A stretch of DNA of 64,000 nucleotides, from positions 6,181,291 to 6,245,290 of the forward strand of contig NC_040021.1 of the NCBI RefSeq assembly GCF_000972845.2, read 5' to 3'. The translations under genes were made by a program, and so were the position numbers. Numbering within the stretch: position 1 is the first letter of the stretch; each line of letters opens with the position of its first letter. Below are positions 38,588 to 50,852 of this stretch, in pieces. The notes beneath the pieces were generated by a model. The model made no database searches and was not told the DNA's origin. It saw nothing but the letters and a program-made list of their open reading frames with translations. The stretch comes from Larimichthys crocea. Lineage: Eukaryota; Chordata; Actinopteri; Sciaenidae.

Positions 38588-39540
38588 AGATTAGATATAC
38601 TTTATCATCCCACCACAGGAAATGTACTTGTAACAGGTTCCACGGGTTGAATCCTTGAAAATGCGAATCATTCATGTTTTCAAGGTTGGAAAATACTCTT
38701 GAATTTTTGTTGATGTCTATTTGTCACTGTAATGCGGCATGGTGTTAAAATACACCGCTCACAAGCTGAGAATACAATTCACAATTATTAAAAATCAAAA
38801 CATCAACTACCACCATTGAAATAATGCGAATTAGACCCAATTATTAGGCCACATGGACCGCTGCGTTCCATGACCATGCATGGCAAACAAAACTAGTAGC
38901 ACCTAATTTAAAGGTGCTGGAAAAATGGAAAAACTGGTGCTTGAAGTGCTTGAAAATGTTTGAATTGTTCCGAAAAAGGTGTGGGAACCCTGGGTGACAG
39001 CAGCAGAGGAAAGTGTAGCATACCCTACAGATAGAAAAAAGAGTAAAAGGCACAAAAAAAACACAATAAACAGACAGAAAATCTATAACCTACACAATAA
39101 ACACGAAAAAGTACTGAGGATAAAAGTGGCCATGATATATAAAAGAGTATTGTAATGTAAAGTGACCTAGTGTGAGAAATATTGCAAAGAAAGTGACCAT
39201 GATACAAATAATATATCTCAAGGGTATACCATATATAAATAATAACTGCAAGGTATAATGAAATAAATAAAGAAAAGAATTGCAATGAACACAGGATCAG
39301 GTTTTTGTAAAGTCTCACAGCAGCGGATGAAGGACCTGCGAACCTTCCTTCTTACACCGGGGGTGTAGCAGTCGCGCTGAAGGAGCTGCTGATCAACAGG
39401 TCATGTAGGAGGTGAGAGGTTTGTCCATGATGGATGTCAGCTCTCTACATCCTCCTCTCACCTCCTATGGAGTCCAGAGGACAGTCCAGGACAGAGCTCA
39501 CTCTTCTAATAAGTCTGTTGATTCTGCTCCGGTCCCTGAA
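38588..39540 (-). mobile_element. Truncated LINE 3' part in emc7 intron 1, section A
   Basis: The minus strand carries the C-terminal end of a fish non-LTR retrotransposon ORF (in the cleaner copies: [13 protein letters not shown], then [18 protein letters not shown]) followed by an A+T-rich tail ending at ctttatcatcccacc. It is 5' truncated and full of frame breaks. A hAT-like insertion occupies 38,634-38,992. Homologues lie at 43,927-44,870 and 51,484-52,520. Confidence 0.7.
38634..38992. mobile_element. hAT-like non-autonomous insertion present only in section A
   Basis: Starts caggttccacggg and ends gtgtgggaaccctg, which are inverted repeats apart from single-base gaps. The interior (ccttgaaaatgcg, ggtgcttgaagtgcttgaaa) resembles a known fish hAT-type MITE. 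It sits in the LINE fragment where sections B and C read straight through. No transposase is encoded. Confidence 0.65.
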
Positions 39541-39716
39541 ATCTAAAATCTAACCACGGGCCGTGATTGGCACCCAGGCCGTACTTTGGACACCCTGCTG
39601 GTAGACACTAACCATATGCAGTGTACCTAAAATGTGATCAGATCTTCATTCGAGTCTAAAACAGATTAAAAATGACCCATTAAACAATTATTTAAGAAAC
39701 ATCCTATCCATCCTTT

Positions 39717-40075
39717 CCTTCCCTCTCCGGGTCGGGTCGTGTCGTTTAGCAGGCTTTCCAGGCATCCCTCCCCCCAGCAACGTAATTCCAGTTCTCTTTG
39801 GGGATCCAGGCGTTCAGGCCAGATGGGCATGTAGTCCCTCCACAGGTTCTGGGTCTGCCCTGGAATCCTTCTTGCCAAGGAACATCCTAATCTGATTCCA
39901 AAAAAACCTCCGCTGGCTCCTTCAACCTTTCTACTCCAGCTCCAAAGGCTGAGCCCGGTCAGCCTGCGGAGGAAGCTTCATTCGGCCGCTGTATCCGCAA
40001 TCTCATCTCTATCTATTCACTACCCCAAAGTTCATGACCATAGGTGAGGGTTTGAATGTAAATGGACGAATAGAA
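39717..40075 (-). mobile_element. Second LINE 3' fragment in emc7 intron 1, section A
   Basis: The minus strand shows the degenerate C-terminus of a fish LINE polyprotein (WRDY, PERL, then a Gly-rich end; in section [21 protein letters not shown]). Plus-strand landmarks are gaggaagc, cggccgct, tatccgcaatctcatctcta and ctcatgaccataggtgaggg-like sequence. Homologues at 45,025-45,375 and 52,684-53,045. Confidence 0.7.
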
Positions 40076-40386
40076 TTGAGAGTTTGTCTTCCACCTCAGC
40101 TCCTAAAAAAATACTATTGAAGAATTATTAGCAAATCTATTTAACATTAAATTGTGGGGAAAAGCCTGTGAACCTCTGGGATCATGTGAGATAGTTCATT
40201 TTGAGGGTAATTGGAGTCAGTATGTTGATCAATGGGGTTTTGAGTTTAGCTGACCCTGCCCTATTGAAAGAATATAAACCTGGGTCTTCTATCAAAGTCT
40301 GGTCTTTGCCACGCAGGTTTGCGAAGTGTACCAACAAAAGATTACAAATCCATTTCTAAAGTGTTAAAGGGTTACAAAGAAATCCA

Positions 40387-40396
40387 NNNNNNNNNN
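40387..40396. other. Assembly gap of 10 N
   Basis: Ten N in a row. The base after it (40,397) returns to sequence already seen at 35,347, so the gap joins overlapping, unmerged sections and does not mark real missing DNA of 10 bases. Confidence 0.99.
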
Positions 40397-42197
40397 ATAA
40401 AAACAATTAAAAAAACACAGCAAATGACTGCTTCACATTGAAGTGGACCGTCTTGTGAAGGGGCATATTTAGTGGACCTCCATGAGACTGGGTGTAACGT
40501 CGCTCTATGAAGTGCCAAGCTCTTTGTCTCTCACTACACCACTATTTGCCATTGAATGCAATGCAAATGCACTTGTGGATGTAATGAATGCTCCGCTGTT
40601 TTCATGTTTTTGCGCCTGGGTCCACCGGAATCAGGAACTTGAATCTACAACAGTCTTAAATTATTAGAGCTCCTCTTGTTTTTATTTTGCCTCTCTCTCT
40701 ATGACGTTTGACTGTATAATGTAAAATGTAAAAACAAGTGATTTCTTTTAATCTTCTTTTAAATAAATTTGATAAAAATCATATTGTTTGTTGTTTGTAT
40801 CTACAGAAAAGCTACAGTAAGAATGAGATGTTTCGTTGTGAGAGAAAAACATCTGTCACAGGGAGGCTCAGGCAGAATTAGGCCAAATATTCTCATAGCA
40901 AATGCACTAATGTACATAACTGCTATTGCGTCCTGATCTTGCTCTTCAACAAAAGTGGTCAAACAAGTTATTCGGGTCATCTTTTTTAAAATTTTTATAT
41001 ATACTCAATAAATCAATGTGTTACAGTGTAAATGGAAAGCAGAGTCATTAAAGAAAATAAGACAAGAATAGTAAGGGACAAAATAAGAGAAAAGACAACA
41101 GAGGCAACTCTGGTGCTTCTACCACAGGTCCTTTATTCCAACAGCTGTCGGACTCTTTAACACCAGCATGGCTTCATGAGTTTTGGCTGTATATTTCTTA
41201 TGAGTAATTTCTTGTCTTGTGTATACGAGTTGCTGTGACAAGTGAATACCCCCGCTGTGGGCTCATGAAAGTCCATGTAATGGGAATTTTGGGATTTCTT
41301 TTCAAATACATGAAATATGTTGGAAAATAGTCACTGAAAAAATTTGTGGAGTTAGAGGTTAAAACAGTTTTCAGTCCAGGATTTTTTTTGGCCGGTCCTT
41401 AAAGGGTGGCTCGATGACACGCTGCGGCCACCCTGAGCATACCCCTGCACTCCTAGTAGAGAGATAGAGATTAATCTATCTCACTCAGAGTGTTTCAAAG
41501 TTAGTCCTGTCATTTTCTGAACTCATCTGACACATTTCAGTCGCTTCAAAATTGCTGCTTGACTGCTCCCACAAGTGGGCGTCTGCAGCATTGTAGCATA
41601 TACATTTTCCTCTGCCCAGCTCTGGACAACAATTGTACACATTAAGTTAAAAGCTGATTAGACAAAATAAAAATACTAAAAGTCCCCTCCAAATTTAATA
41701 TATTGAATTAAATATACAGTCATACAAACAAGTAACCAAACCCAGCTCATAATCGTCCACTCTAAAGTATGATATCGCATAGAGACCAACTTTCAGCAGT
41801 GAGGCATTGCAGGAAGTATGTACTAAAATGAGGTTAAAAAATAAAAATAAATCCATGACTCCACCACTTCAGTCATACTAGTTCACATTGTACAATAGTA
41901 ACATGGCACGGCATAGTTACATGATAGCATAATAAGGATCAAAAGGGAAAAGCATAAAAACAGAAAAGCAAAAATAAAATTAGATGTGACAGACTTTTGT
42001 AATCTTACATATAAATAAAGTTCTAGCTATAACTGTTGTGACAGGTTACTGGTTAATTAAGAGACTTCAATCAAAAATAGCTTAAATGATGGTGATGAAT
42101 CTTGAAATATACATTTATGCATGTGATCCCTAATAAAATCTAGAGGTGGACAATAATACATAGTTTCTTTTCTTTGTATTCATGTTTGTGTCCTTCT
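40397..42197 (+). repeat. Duplicate of katnbl1 3' UTR and intergenic DNA (section B start)
   Basis: Matches 35,347 onward at a constant offset of 5,050, exactly up to about 36,563/41,613, then with growing small differences. It includes a second copy of the katnbl1 AATAAA signal (about 40,762) but no katnbl1 coding sequence. A segment of about 150 bases at 41,804-41,956 has no counterpart in section A. Confidence 0.95.
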
Positions 42198-42815
42198 GTA
42201 CGGTGGCCCTGAAGTGCAAAACACAACAGCAAATCAAAAAACAGAACAGCAAATTCAGAAAGTTAACAGCGCTCATACTTTGAAAACATCTAAACCATGT
42301 CCTTCCAGTTCAAAGGACGGACCACCAGTCCAATCAGCGACGAGTCATGTCGCCCGAGGGTACCTACCTTTTCCGTTTTGAATTTGCTGTTGTGTTTTTT
42401 GATTCGCCGTTTGTGATTTGCTAGTGGTTTTCTGATTTGTGATTGTGTTTGTTGATTTGCGATGCTGGTTTACATTTGCTATGTGGTTTATGACTTGCTT
42501 ACGGGGTTTTGGAAGTGGGGCTGGGGTTTTTATGATTTTGCTATGGGTGTGGTGGGTGGTGGGATTGGTTTTGTAGGTAGTGGCCTATTGTTGTTTTACA
42601 TTTGCTATTGTGTTTGTATGATTTGCTACGGGCGGTTTGTAACGTGGATATTGGGTTTGTGATTCGTAGTGTGTTTTGAATGGCTCGTGTTGGTTGTTGG
42701 ATTTGTTAGTGGGGGTTGATATTGGCGAATTGGGTTGTGGACATTTGCAGGGTGTGGTAGGAGTGGCGAGTGTGTTGTGAATTGGTGGCTGTGGTGTTGC
42801 ACTGTCAGGGCCACC
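42198..42815. mobile_element. TIR/minisatellite element, section B copy
   Basis: The left inverted repeat (42,198-42,234) is intact. The right one near 42,790-42,815 is damaged (gcactgtcagggccaccg). The interior is about 170 bases longer than in section A and the 21-bp units are hardly regular (ttgatttgcgatgctggttt and similar). This fits either allele length variation or poorly corrected long reads. Confidence 0.65.
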
Positions 42816-43178
42816 GCGTCTGTTAACTGACCACAAAACACAAACACGGACAATTACTTTTGCATTTGTGTGCACTTTTTACTGTAATTTGTTCTTGTAT
42901 ATACTTTTATATTTATTACATTAATTTATATTTATTCGTAATTGGTGATGATTGTTACTTAAAAGTGGTAGTTAACATCCCCGGGATTATTAAAGTATCT
43001 CTGATCTGATTTCAAAATAAGTAATAATGTTTGTCTTCCCTTCATCTGCGTATAATGTTTTGTTTGCACAGGTTATTATATGTAGTAGATCTAGTAATAT
43101 GTTTATAATGTTACCTTCCGCTTTAAGTCTTCAGTGGACTGTCATTGTCATTGTCGGTTGGTACAATAAGTTTTCTGG

Positions 43179-43186
43179 TGACGTCA
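43179..43186. promoter_or_regulatory. Palindromic CRE (TGACGTCA), copy in section B
   Basis: Same site and context as at 37,837 and 50,718, intact despite noise around it. Confidence 0.5.
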
Positions 43187-43926
43187 TTTTCCGCAGAGCC
43201 AGCTGATGGTGCCGACCCTTCAGCTCCCTCAGCAGCTCCTCTCAGACTCCTCCTCCTCCTGAGCGGCTCAGACTTCATTTTAACTTATTGAACCAAACAC
43301 AGACAGACAGTCATGTTGAACACGGACAGAGCTCCGCTGCTGTGGCTCCTCGCACAGGCCGCGCGTCTCGGCGGCTGGTGTTTCACGGACATGGAGACGG
43401 GGCCTGGCGCAGTGTGTACCACGCAGCCCAACGGAGATCGCTTCAAAATCGAGGGAAGGGCGATAGTACCCGGGATAAGACACAGGACTGGGTGTCCGCC
43501 GCTAGAGTCCGTGGAGGGTGAAGAGTACGTGGGCTTTTTGAGGTGAGACGCAGCCACCATCCTGTGTTAGTGTCAGCGAGGCTAGGCGGCGTTAGCATGG
43601 GGAGCTAACGGCAGCCTGACGTGCTTGTCCTGGTGAGCACGGCGCAACAACAACAACAGCTGTGTGCTGCTGCTTCTCTAACTAGTTCACAGCTTAATAA
43701 CTGAGTTTGCCAGCTGAGACTGTTCATTATGACTAACTGTCACTTAGCTTTGGCTAATTCATCATAAGCTCGACCAGGCCTTCCTGTAGCTTGTAAACCA
43801 AAACAAACCAGACCCCAGAGACCGTGTGACCACCACTGATGTTTGAGTAGGCAGTGCATTGAAACCAAAGGCTCCACACACACTGTGATTAGGTATATAA
43901 CTTATTTTTTATTATATACTAGTTAT

Positions 43927-44870
43927 TAGATTAGATTATACTTTATTCATCCCACCACGGGGGAACATGTTACTGTTGTTAACAGCAAGCAGAGAAAAAT
44001 CGAATTTTGTTATAGCCCAAAACAGTCACAAAGTACAATTCACAATCAAGGGGCTCAACTACCACCTGTTTACAAAAGCGTAGAGTGCACCCTCTGTCCT
44101 TAGCCTCGGTTCGAGTGCGGAAAAAACTTGCCCACCAAAACCTTACAGGGGAAAATGGGAAGAAACCTAGGGGACAGAGGGGATTCCTCTCCAGGCGGGG
44201 GTAGATGTCCGTTGCAGACATTACAAAACTTTCTATGGCAAAATGATGATCACAAATGATGAATGATGAATTGTAACGATATGGCTACGAATAAACGATG
44301 ACGTCGTGGATCACGCAGACCACGGATCCCAGAGACCGCGTGACAGAGCACAGAAAACGAGGGAAAAAGTGTAGCCATACACTACAGATTAGAAAAAAGA
44401 GTATAAAGGCACAAAAAAAAACACAATAAACAGACAGAAATCTCTAACCTACACAATAAACACGAAAAAGTACTGAGGATAAAAGTGGCAGCATGTATAT
44501 AAAAGAGTATTGTAATGTAAAGTGACCATAGTGTGAGAAATATTGCAAAGAAAGTGACCATGATACAATAATAACATATATAAAATAATAACTGCAAGGT
44601 ATAATGAAATAAATAAAGAAAAGAATTGCAATGAGACATGATCAGGTGTTGTAAAGTCTGACAACAGCAGGGATGAAGGACCTGCGAACCCTTCCTTCTT
44701 ACACCGTGGGGTTGCAGTGCAGCTGAAGGAGGCTGTCCCACCGTGTCATGTGAGAGGTGTTGTCCATGATGGATGTCAGCTTAGCTCACATCCTTCTCTA
44801 TGGAGTCCAGAGGACAGTCCAGGACAGAGCTCACTCTTCTAATAAGTCTGAGTTCTGCTCCTGTCCCTGA
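43927..44870 (-). mobile_element. LINE 3' part with nested repeat, section B copy
   Basis: Same truncated LINE as at 38,588 and 51,484. It holds the nested percomorph repeat (about 43,992-44,368, with accctctgtccttag and ggttcgagtg) found also in section C, and lacks the hAT-like insertion of section A. Confidence 0.7.
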
Positions 44871-45024
44871 AATCTAAAATCTAACCACGGGCGTGATTGG
44901 ACACCCAGGCCGTACTTTGGACATCCCTGCTGTAGACACTAACCATATGCAGTGATCCTAAATGTGATCAGATCTTCATTCGAGTCAAAAATAAGTTAAA
45001 AAATGACCCCATAAACATATTTCC

Positions 45025-45375
45025 TCCCTCTCTCCTTCGGGTCGGGTCGTGTCAGTTTAGCAGGGCTTTCCAGGATCCCTCCCCCAGCAACGTATTCCAG
45101 TTCCTCTTTGGGGATCCAGGCGTCCCAGGCCAGATGGGCTATGTGTCCCTCCAGCGGTTCTGGGTCTGCCCTGGATCCTTCTTGCCAAGGAGAGCATCCT
45201 AATCTGAGTCCAAAAAAACCTCCGTGGCTCCTTGACCCTTTCTACTCCAGCTCCAAAAGGCTGAGCCCGGTCAGCCTGCGGAGGAAGCTCATTTCGGCCG
45301 CTTGTATCCGCAATCTCATCTCTATCTATCCACTACCCCAAAGCTCATACCTAGGTGAGGGTTGAATGTAAATGG
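45025..45375 (-). mobile_element. Second LINE fragment, section B copy
   Basis: Homologous to 39,717-40,075 and 52,684-53,045, with extra small indels. Confidence 0.7.
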
Positions 45376-47141
45376 ACTATAGAATTGAGAGTTTGTCTTC
45401 CACTCAGTTCCTAAAATAAATACTTATTAAGAATTATTTAGCAATCTATTTAACATTAAATTGTGGGGAAGCCTGTGAACCTCTGGGATCTGTGAGATAG
45501 TTCATTTGGGGTAATTGGAGTAGTGTGTTGATCAATGGGTTTTGAGTTTAGCTGACCCTGCCCTATTGAAAGAATTATAAACCTGGGTCTTCTATCAAAG
45601 TCTGGTCTTTGCCACGCAGGTTTGCGAAGTGTACCAACAAAAGATTACAATCCATTCTAAAGTGTTTAAAGGGTTACAAAGAAAATCAGGGGCACCTGTA
45701 AGGATCTACAGGCCTCTCATGTTAATGTTTATTAGTGCACTGTCAGACAAACACGGACTAGAGGTTGTGTAGGAAGGAAAGGATAGAAAGGAGAAAGCTC
45801 AGGACCAGGGTGCTTGACATCAATGACTTCAAACTATGACTTCTGGATTGTAACCGTAAATTTACAAGACAACGTCAGGGTATCTGTTTGTGTGAACTGA
45901 AGCCTCAACAAAGGTTGATCATGCAGGAAGTCCTGAGGAGAGAGAGTTCATGCAAGGAAGCACACCCACATAGAGATGAAGCAGTTTTTGCAAGTCGATC
46001 ATTCATGTTGGATTTTTGCTCAGTTAAGTAAAAGTTGTGTTATTTTAATTACATTTATGAGCAACTTTCTTGCAAACACTGTAAATGTTCCACTACTTCA
46101 TCGTGATTTTTAGGCGATGTTGTTGATCGTTTTCAGAGATTGGCCAGTTGAACTGTTTCATTATGTATGACTAATGACTAATAAACTCAACAAAGCTCTT
46201 TAACCCAACATTGTTGACTGAATCTTGTTACCTTCTCTTGTTACAGAAACTGATGGAAGTTTTGCTGTGAATGACGTCCCCTCAGGATCTACGTTATAGA
46301 ATTACCCCCCCAATTATAGATTTGACCAGTACGTGTTGATATCAAATCCAAGGGCAAAATGAGGTGAGATCTTACCACAAGCAGGAGCAAAAAATAATCC
46401 AATCCTATAATATATATTCTTTAGCACTGAAGTAACCGTGTGTCATTTTACAGGGCGCGTCTTTTCAATACATCAACCCTCAGAAGTCATTCGCCAGCCA
46501 TATCCTCTTCAAATCGGGCTAGTGGCCCTCAAAGCTACTTCATGAAGAGAGAAACCTGGGCTGGACAGATTCCTCATGAACCCAATGGTAAAGAAATAGA
46601 TGTTGCTGCACTGAACCTGGTTAATTTTATATGGTGTATTTCCTCGGGGTTAGAAGATGTCCAACTCATCAAAAGAGTGTAGATTGAGGTCATGTGGAAT
46701 GGGGGGATGATGGGTAAAAATAATGTCCAGTGCTTCTAGCTCTTCTTTTTTTTTTAATGATTGTCTTTGTTGGTCTGCAGGTTATGATGATGGTTCTTCC
46801 CTGTGATCATTGTTCTACTGCCCCAGTGGTCAACACCAATGACCCCGAGTGAGAAAGGTAAGGATCACCTAATTGTATGAATACGTCAAACTTATACCGT
46901 GTCCGCGTCTTACTTTGTGTGAGCACATCATAACTGTGAGAAATGTCCATGTGCCTTCAATCCTCCGTCCCCAACTGTTTTTTTCACTTCACAGGAAATC
47001 GAGCAGTCCATGAACATGTGAGCCCCAACCCTGGCTTCCAGACGTCTCTGAGCTCGTGACCAAGTTCTTTTCCGGCTCCAAGGGCTCAGTAAAGCAGGTG
47101 GCAGCAGCAAGGGCACAAGGCCAGCTGCCAAGAGGAGGTAG

Positions 47142-50099
47142 TACTGTACGCATGTGCTCAGTCTGCCCTACTGAAGCTTGAGTTCGCCAGGAAGCGATTT
47201 TTAAGCCTTTTTTTTTTTTTTTTTCTCTGGGTCATTGTTACAGTTTTCTTTATTGATGGATGTTTTGAGCACATCTATTTTCTATATGCTGTTGGAAACT
47301 GAGAAAAAAAAAAAAAGATTTTTTTTTTCATACTGCACTGATAGAATTTCTTAAACCCTTCATTTGCTCTATACTTTCTACATGCGACTCTACATTCATC
47401 ATCTCTTCTGTGCTAACCCCTCCCTTGTGCCTTTTCCACTGCTGCTGTCCCACTACCCGAAAGAGAACATATATACAGAGGTTTCTTGTGTTTGTTTGTT
47501 TCTTTTTTCCAATTTAGTATACGACTTGAATGAAGATTAATTGAATTTTGACTGTAAATTCTTATTTAAAATCCTAGAAAAATAAATTGCAATGGTATAT
47601 AAAAAACCTTATGTTTTTTTTGTTTTTAATTTCAGACCATCTAATTTGTTTTTGAGAGTGAAACACATGGCCTTCTCATTTTTGACTATACGCACGTAGT
47701 GTACAGCCAGAATTCAATACTGTCGTTACGTGCTAAGATGTATAAATTAAAATGTTATCAATGGCATGTTCAAAGTGTGAAAGAGCTGTTGGTTGCTTTC
47801 AAGATCTCTAGAGTGTAACTGGCTTTACTTTAATAAACGGACTGTAAAGTCTATTAAAGTCCTGATAAAATGTGTCTGTGATAAATATCCCATTCTTGAT
47901 AAGTCGATCACCGTTGTTGATAGGATGAAACACTGCTATTAAATTAATCAAATTTGACAAATAATCCCAGTCAGCGTCCAGTTCTAGTTTTTCCAGAGCT
48001 TCGTTGTATACATGTCTTTCATCTATATGTGTGTTATGAGCTCCAAATACGCTTTAATTCAGAGACAAGTGAGTAAATCCCTCTGATGATGACGCTGTGT
48101 TAAGCAGCTGAAATGGTCTGGTAAATTGCATATAGTTTGGGATTTTTTGCTGTTTCAGGGTGTGTTGAAGGTATTTTTTTTTTTTTTTTTTTTTTTTAAT
48201 AAAATAATAGTAATATGCCGTCCAATGCGCAGATTCGAAGGGGCCACTGAGCGGGCGACTAAGCCTCCACACACGGGGCGAATTAACTCCACACACTACC
48301 ACCAGCCCATTTAAAAGAGGGTTTTAACGGTTGAAATCACATGTTGGGCCACACAGTTTTGCATCACCTGTAGAGTGTGAACTCCAGTGTACAAAGGCTG
48401 GGTCCTTGCTGCAGTGGGTCCAGTGTTTGGTTCCAACCTGTGGCCCTTGTGCAGTAAATCCCCCCCCCACTCTCTCTCCTTCCTGTAACTATCCGTTAGT
48501 GTCAAAAAAAATTATATTTAAAAACAATGTTCCACTTCTTTAGGCCTCTAAAAACAGAATCCAACCATTACTTTTGCTGTGTTTTTAAACAGGTACCATG
48601 CCTGTCAAGTTGAACACAGCATAAACTATACATCTACACCTCATTGGCTATCAAACTATGGGATATTAAGGAATGAGGCTAGTAATATCTTCAGGTTCTT
48701 CATGGTCCTTTTAAGCTCCGTAATTTATAGACACCAGGAAACTAGCTTTATGCAATCTACTCAAACCGAGAAAAAACCATGAGGACTGTTTCAGCCGTGC
48801 GCTGGTGAATACTTACAGCGGCAGGAGAGTGTTGTATGTGGGATTGACACAAAAACTACTGACACCAGTTTATGTGATAAAGGAACATGTCAGTTAGTGC
48901 AACAGTTGTTTATTTTTGAGTTTTTTGGACAACAATGGAGGCTTATGACACAGAGGAGTAACCTATATCAAACTTTGGCTACACAGGCGATTGTTGTTAA
49001 TAAGATCAGTTCACTGTTGGTTTTGGTTTTTCTTTGTTTTGTTGGGTTCAAAAAAATCATAGAGTATTCACTAACATTAAAGGTCCAGTGTGTAAGATAT
49101 AGGCATGAACTCAACTGTGGTTCTAGTTAGGGCCTTTTGTGTTTTTTGCATGTAGCCAACGTCCACATGCTAGGGAGGAGGAGGTGAAGCGCGAGGGGGT
49201 GCCAATACTCAAACTGATATGACTAAAATCCTACACTGCCCTTTAATAATGTGTACGTTGGAAAGTCGTTCTGCTCCTTAACCAGTCGCCCCCCTTTTTG
49301 TACACTCATCCATGGCACGTTAGTTTTATGACTCAACTGTTGGAGGGGTAAAGGATTTTTCATTTCTAAAAAAAAAAGATTTACAAGTACACAACCACAT
49401 CAGATCAGATTCAACCGTCTGATGCTGCAAAATGTTCATGCTTAAATGAGCATAATCTGCTCTTTGAGTTTGTATTGGCTGTTTATCAAGTAAACACAGA
49501 CCGCTTTCACAAGACTGCACAGAGCACAACAGCGACGATTCACTCACGAAGCACTTTTGCCTTTGAGCGGACACAAAAGCACAGAGTTTTGGGAGGAGAG
49601 ATAACATTTGCATTTACATCATTAAATATACGTTAAAGTGCAATAATTTACAAGCATCACTCGTCAAGAGAGAAGTTGCTTCATATCATGTGGTCAATGA
49701 ATATTGACGGAGTGTTAATCCATCAGGCAATCTCATTATCTTGTTACAAACTGTGAAGCTAATGCGGCTGTTAAATGCATGATAATTTACAGATTAGCCT
49801 GAAACACCAAGATCAAACATCGATTGCACGAGCCATGACAGAAAACACAAAGCTAAACTTCACTAAACACTGATTACACTAAGCAATTTACATTTCCATT
49901 GGTGAGGTGTAAACTCGTGCACTCTGTCTTTATACCTTAACTTACTTGCACTGCACTGTTTCGCTACCAAAGCTTTCTTTTTTTCGTGCAAAGTGCGCAG
50001 TCGCATAACGAAGGATTGTTTTGCGTATGCACGCTCGTCTGCGGACAGTCTCAGGTTCCAGCGATTTACCACTGCCCCCGCCTGCCCTACCCCACCCTT
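47142..50099 (+). repeat. emc7 3' UTR and downstream DNA, section B copy
   Basis: Matches 54,846 to about 57,800 of section C with many one-base differences, including the 3' UTR, both polyadenylation-signal regions (here about 47,581 and 47,832), damaged versions of the two SINEs (about 48,225-48,480) and following DNA. Near 48,174-48,197 a long T run replaces part of the first SINE. The last 150 bases before the N run drift strongly from section C. Confidence 0.9.
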
Positions 50100-50109
50100 N
50101 NNNNNNNNN
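50100..50109. other. Assembly gap of 10 N
   Basis: Second run of exactly ten N. The sequence before it lies downstream of emc7; within 300 bases after it we are back upstream of emc7. Confidence 0.99.
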
Positions 50110-50410
50110 TTGGCTAAAAGGAAAAGTTGTTTTGTCTTTTTCCTTTAATTAAATATTGATATGAATGAACCACACGGTTAGCGAAATCTTTAGCAATGCT
50201 GATGATATGACATATTAAAACCTTGTGATTGTCTGATTTTTCTGATGATAAAGTTGTTTTTAACATTTCATGGAACATGAGTTACACTTTGTTACTCTCA
50301 TGTTCCATGAAATGGATTCATGGAACATTGACATCTCAATCAATATGAACCATGTTAATACAAAGATGGGGCAGATTTCTTTCTCACATGAACAGAATAA
50401 TAATAATAAT
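50110..50410. other. Section C start, sequence not shared with A or B
   Basis: These 300 bases have no counterpart I can find in sections A or B. They contain a hairpin (50,264-50,314) and an AAT run just before homology to section A starts at 50,411 (37,574 in A). Confidence 0.6.
50264..50314. repeat. Perfect 18-bp inverted repeat, 15-base loop
   Basis: catttcatggaacatgag at 50,264-50,281 pairs exactly with ctcatgttccatgaaatg at 50,297-50,314. A third partial copy of the arm (attcatggaacat) follows at once. Function unknown. Confidence 0.9.
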
Positions 50411-50456
50411 CGTAATTGGTGATTACTTGTTTAACTTAAACTGGTGTATTGTAACA

Positions 50457-50538
50457 AAAATAATTCCCCCCCTGGGATTATTAAAGTATTTCTGATTAAA
50501 ATAATTCCCCCCCTGGGATTATTAAAGTATTTCTGATT
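50457..50538. repeat. 41-bp tandem duplication in LINE-type tail
   Basis: The unit (aaaataattccccccctggg, then attattaaagtatttctgatt) is present twice here but once in section A (about 37,620). It is a typical fish retroelement 3' terminus ending in (GATTCT)n. Confidence 0.85.
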
Positions 50539-50717
50539 CTGATTCTGATTCAAAATAAGTAATAATGTTTTTTTTCCTTCAATCCTGATTAAATGTTTTG
50601 TTTTACACAGTATATATTTCTATAATTTCCTAAATGTGTTTATAATGTTACCTTCCGCTTTAAGTCTTCAGTGGACTGTCATTGTCAGTGTCGGTTGGTA
50701 CAATAAAGTTTTTCTGG

Positions 50718-50725
50718 TGACGTCA
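50718..50725. promoter_or_regulatory. Palindromic CRE (TGACGTCA) in emc7 promoter
   Basis: Perfect ATF/CREB site 128 bases before the emc7 ATG, in a TATA-less G+C-rich context. It is unchanged in all three versions of the promoter although flanking bases differ. Use by CREB/ATF factors is inference. Confidence 0.55.
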
Positions 50726-50852
50726 TTTTCCGCAGAGCCAGCTGATGGTGCCGACCCTTCAGCTCCCTCAGCAGCTCCTTCTCAGACCTTCTCCTCCTCC
50801 TGAGCGCTCAGACTTCATTTTAACTTATTGAACCAAACACAGACAGACAGTC

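Larger units (their letters stand above)
43313..47141 (+). pseudogene. emc7: emc7, full-length but frameshifted copy in section B
   Basis: All five exons of emc7 are present with GT-AG junctions kept: 43313-43542, 46247-46363, 46454-46587, 46781-46857 and 46995-47141. Their lengths (230, 117, 134, 77, 147) differ from the intact copy (236, 120, 139, 81, 150), so the frame is broken in every exon. The changes are nearly all losses of one or two bases, often in homopolymers (for example acctgggctgg for acctggggctgg). Introns, 3' UTR and flanks show the same density of small indels, without a bias that would indicate selection. This is best explained as uncorrected long-read sequence or an alternative haplotype of the one emc7 locus, not a pseudogene in the biological sense. 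Confidence 0.85.
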
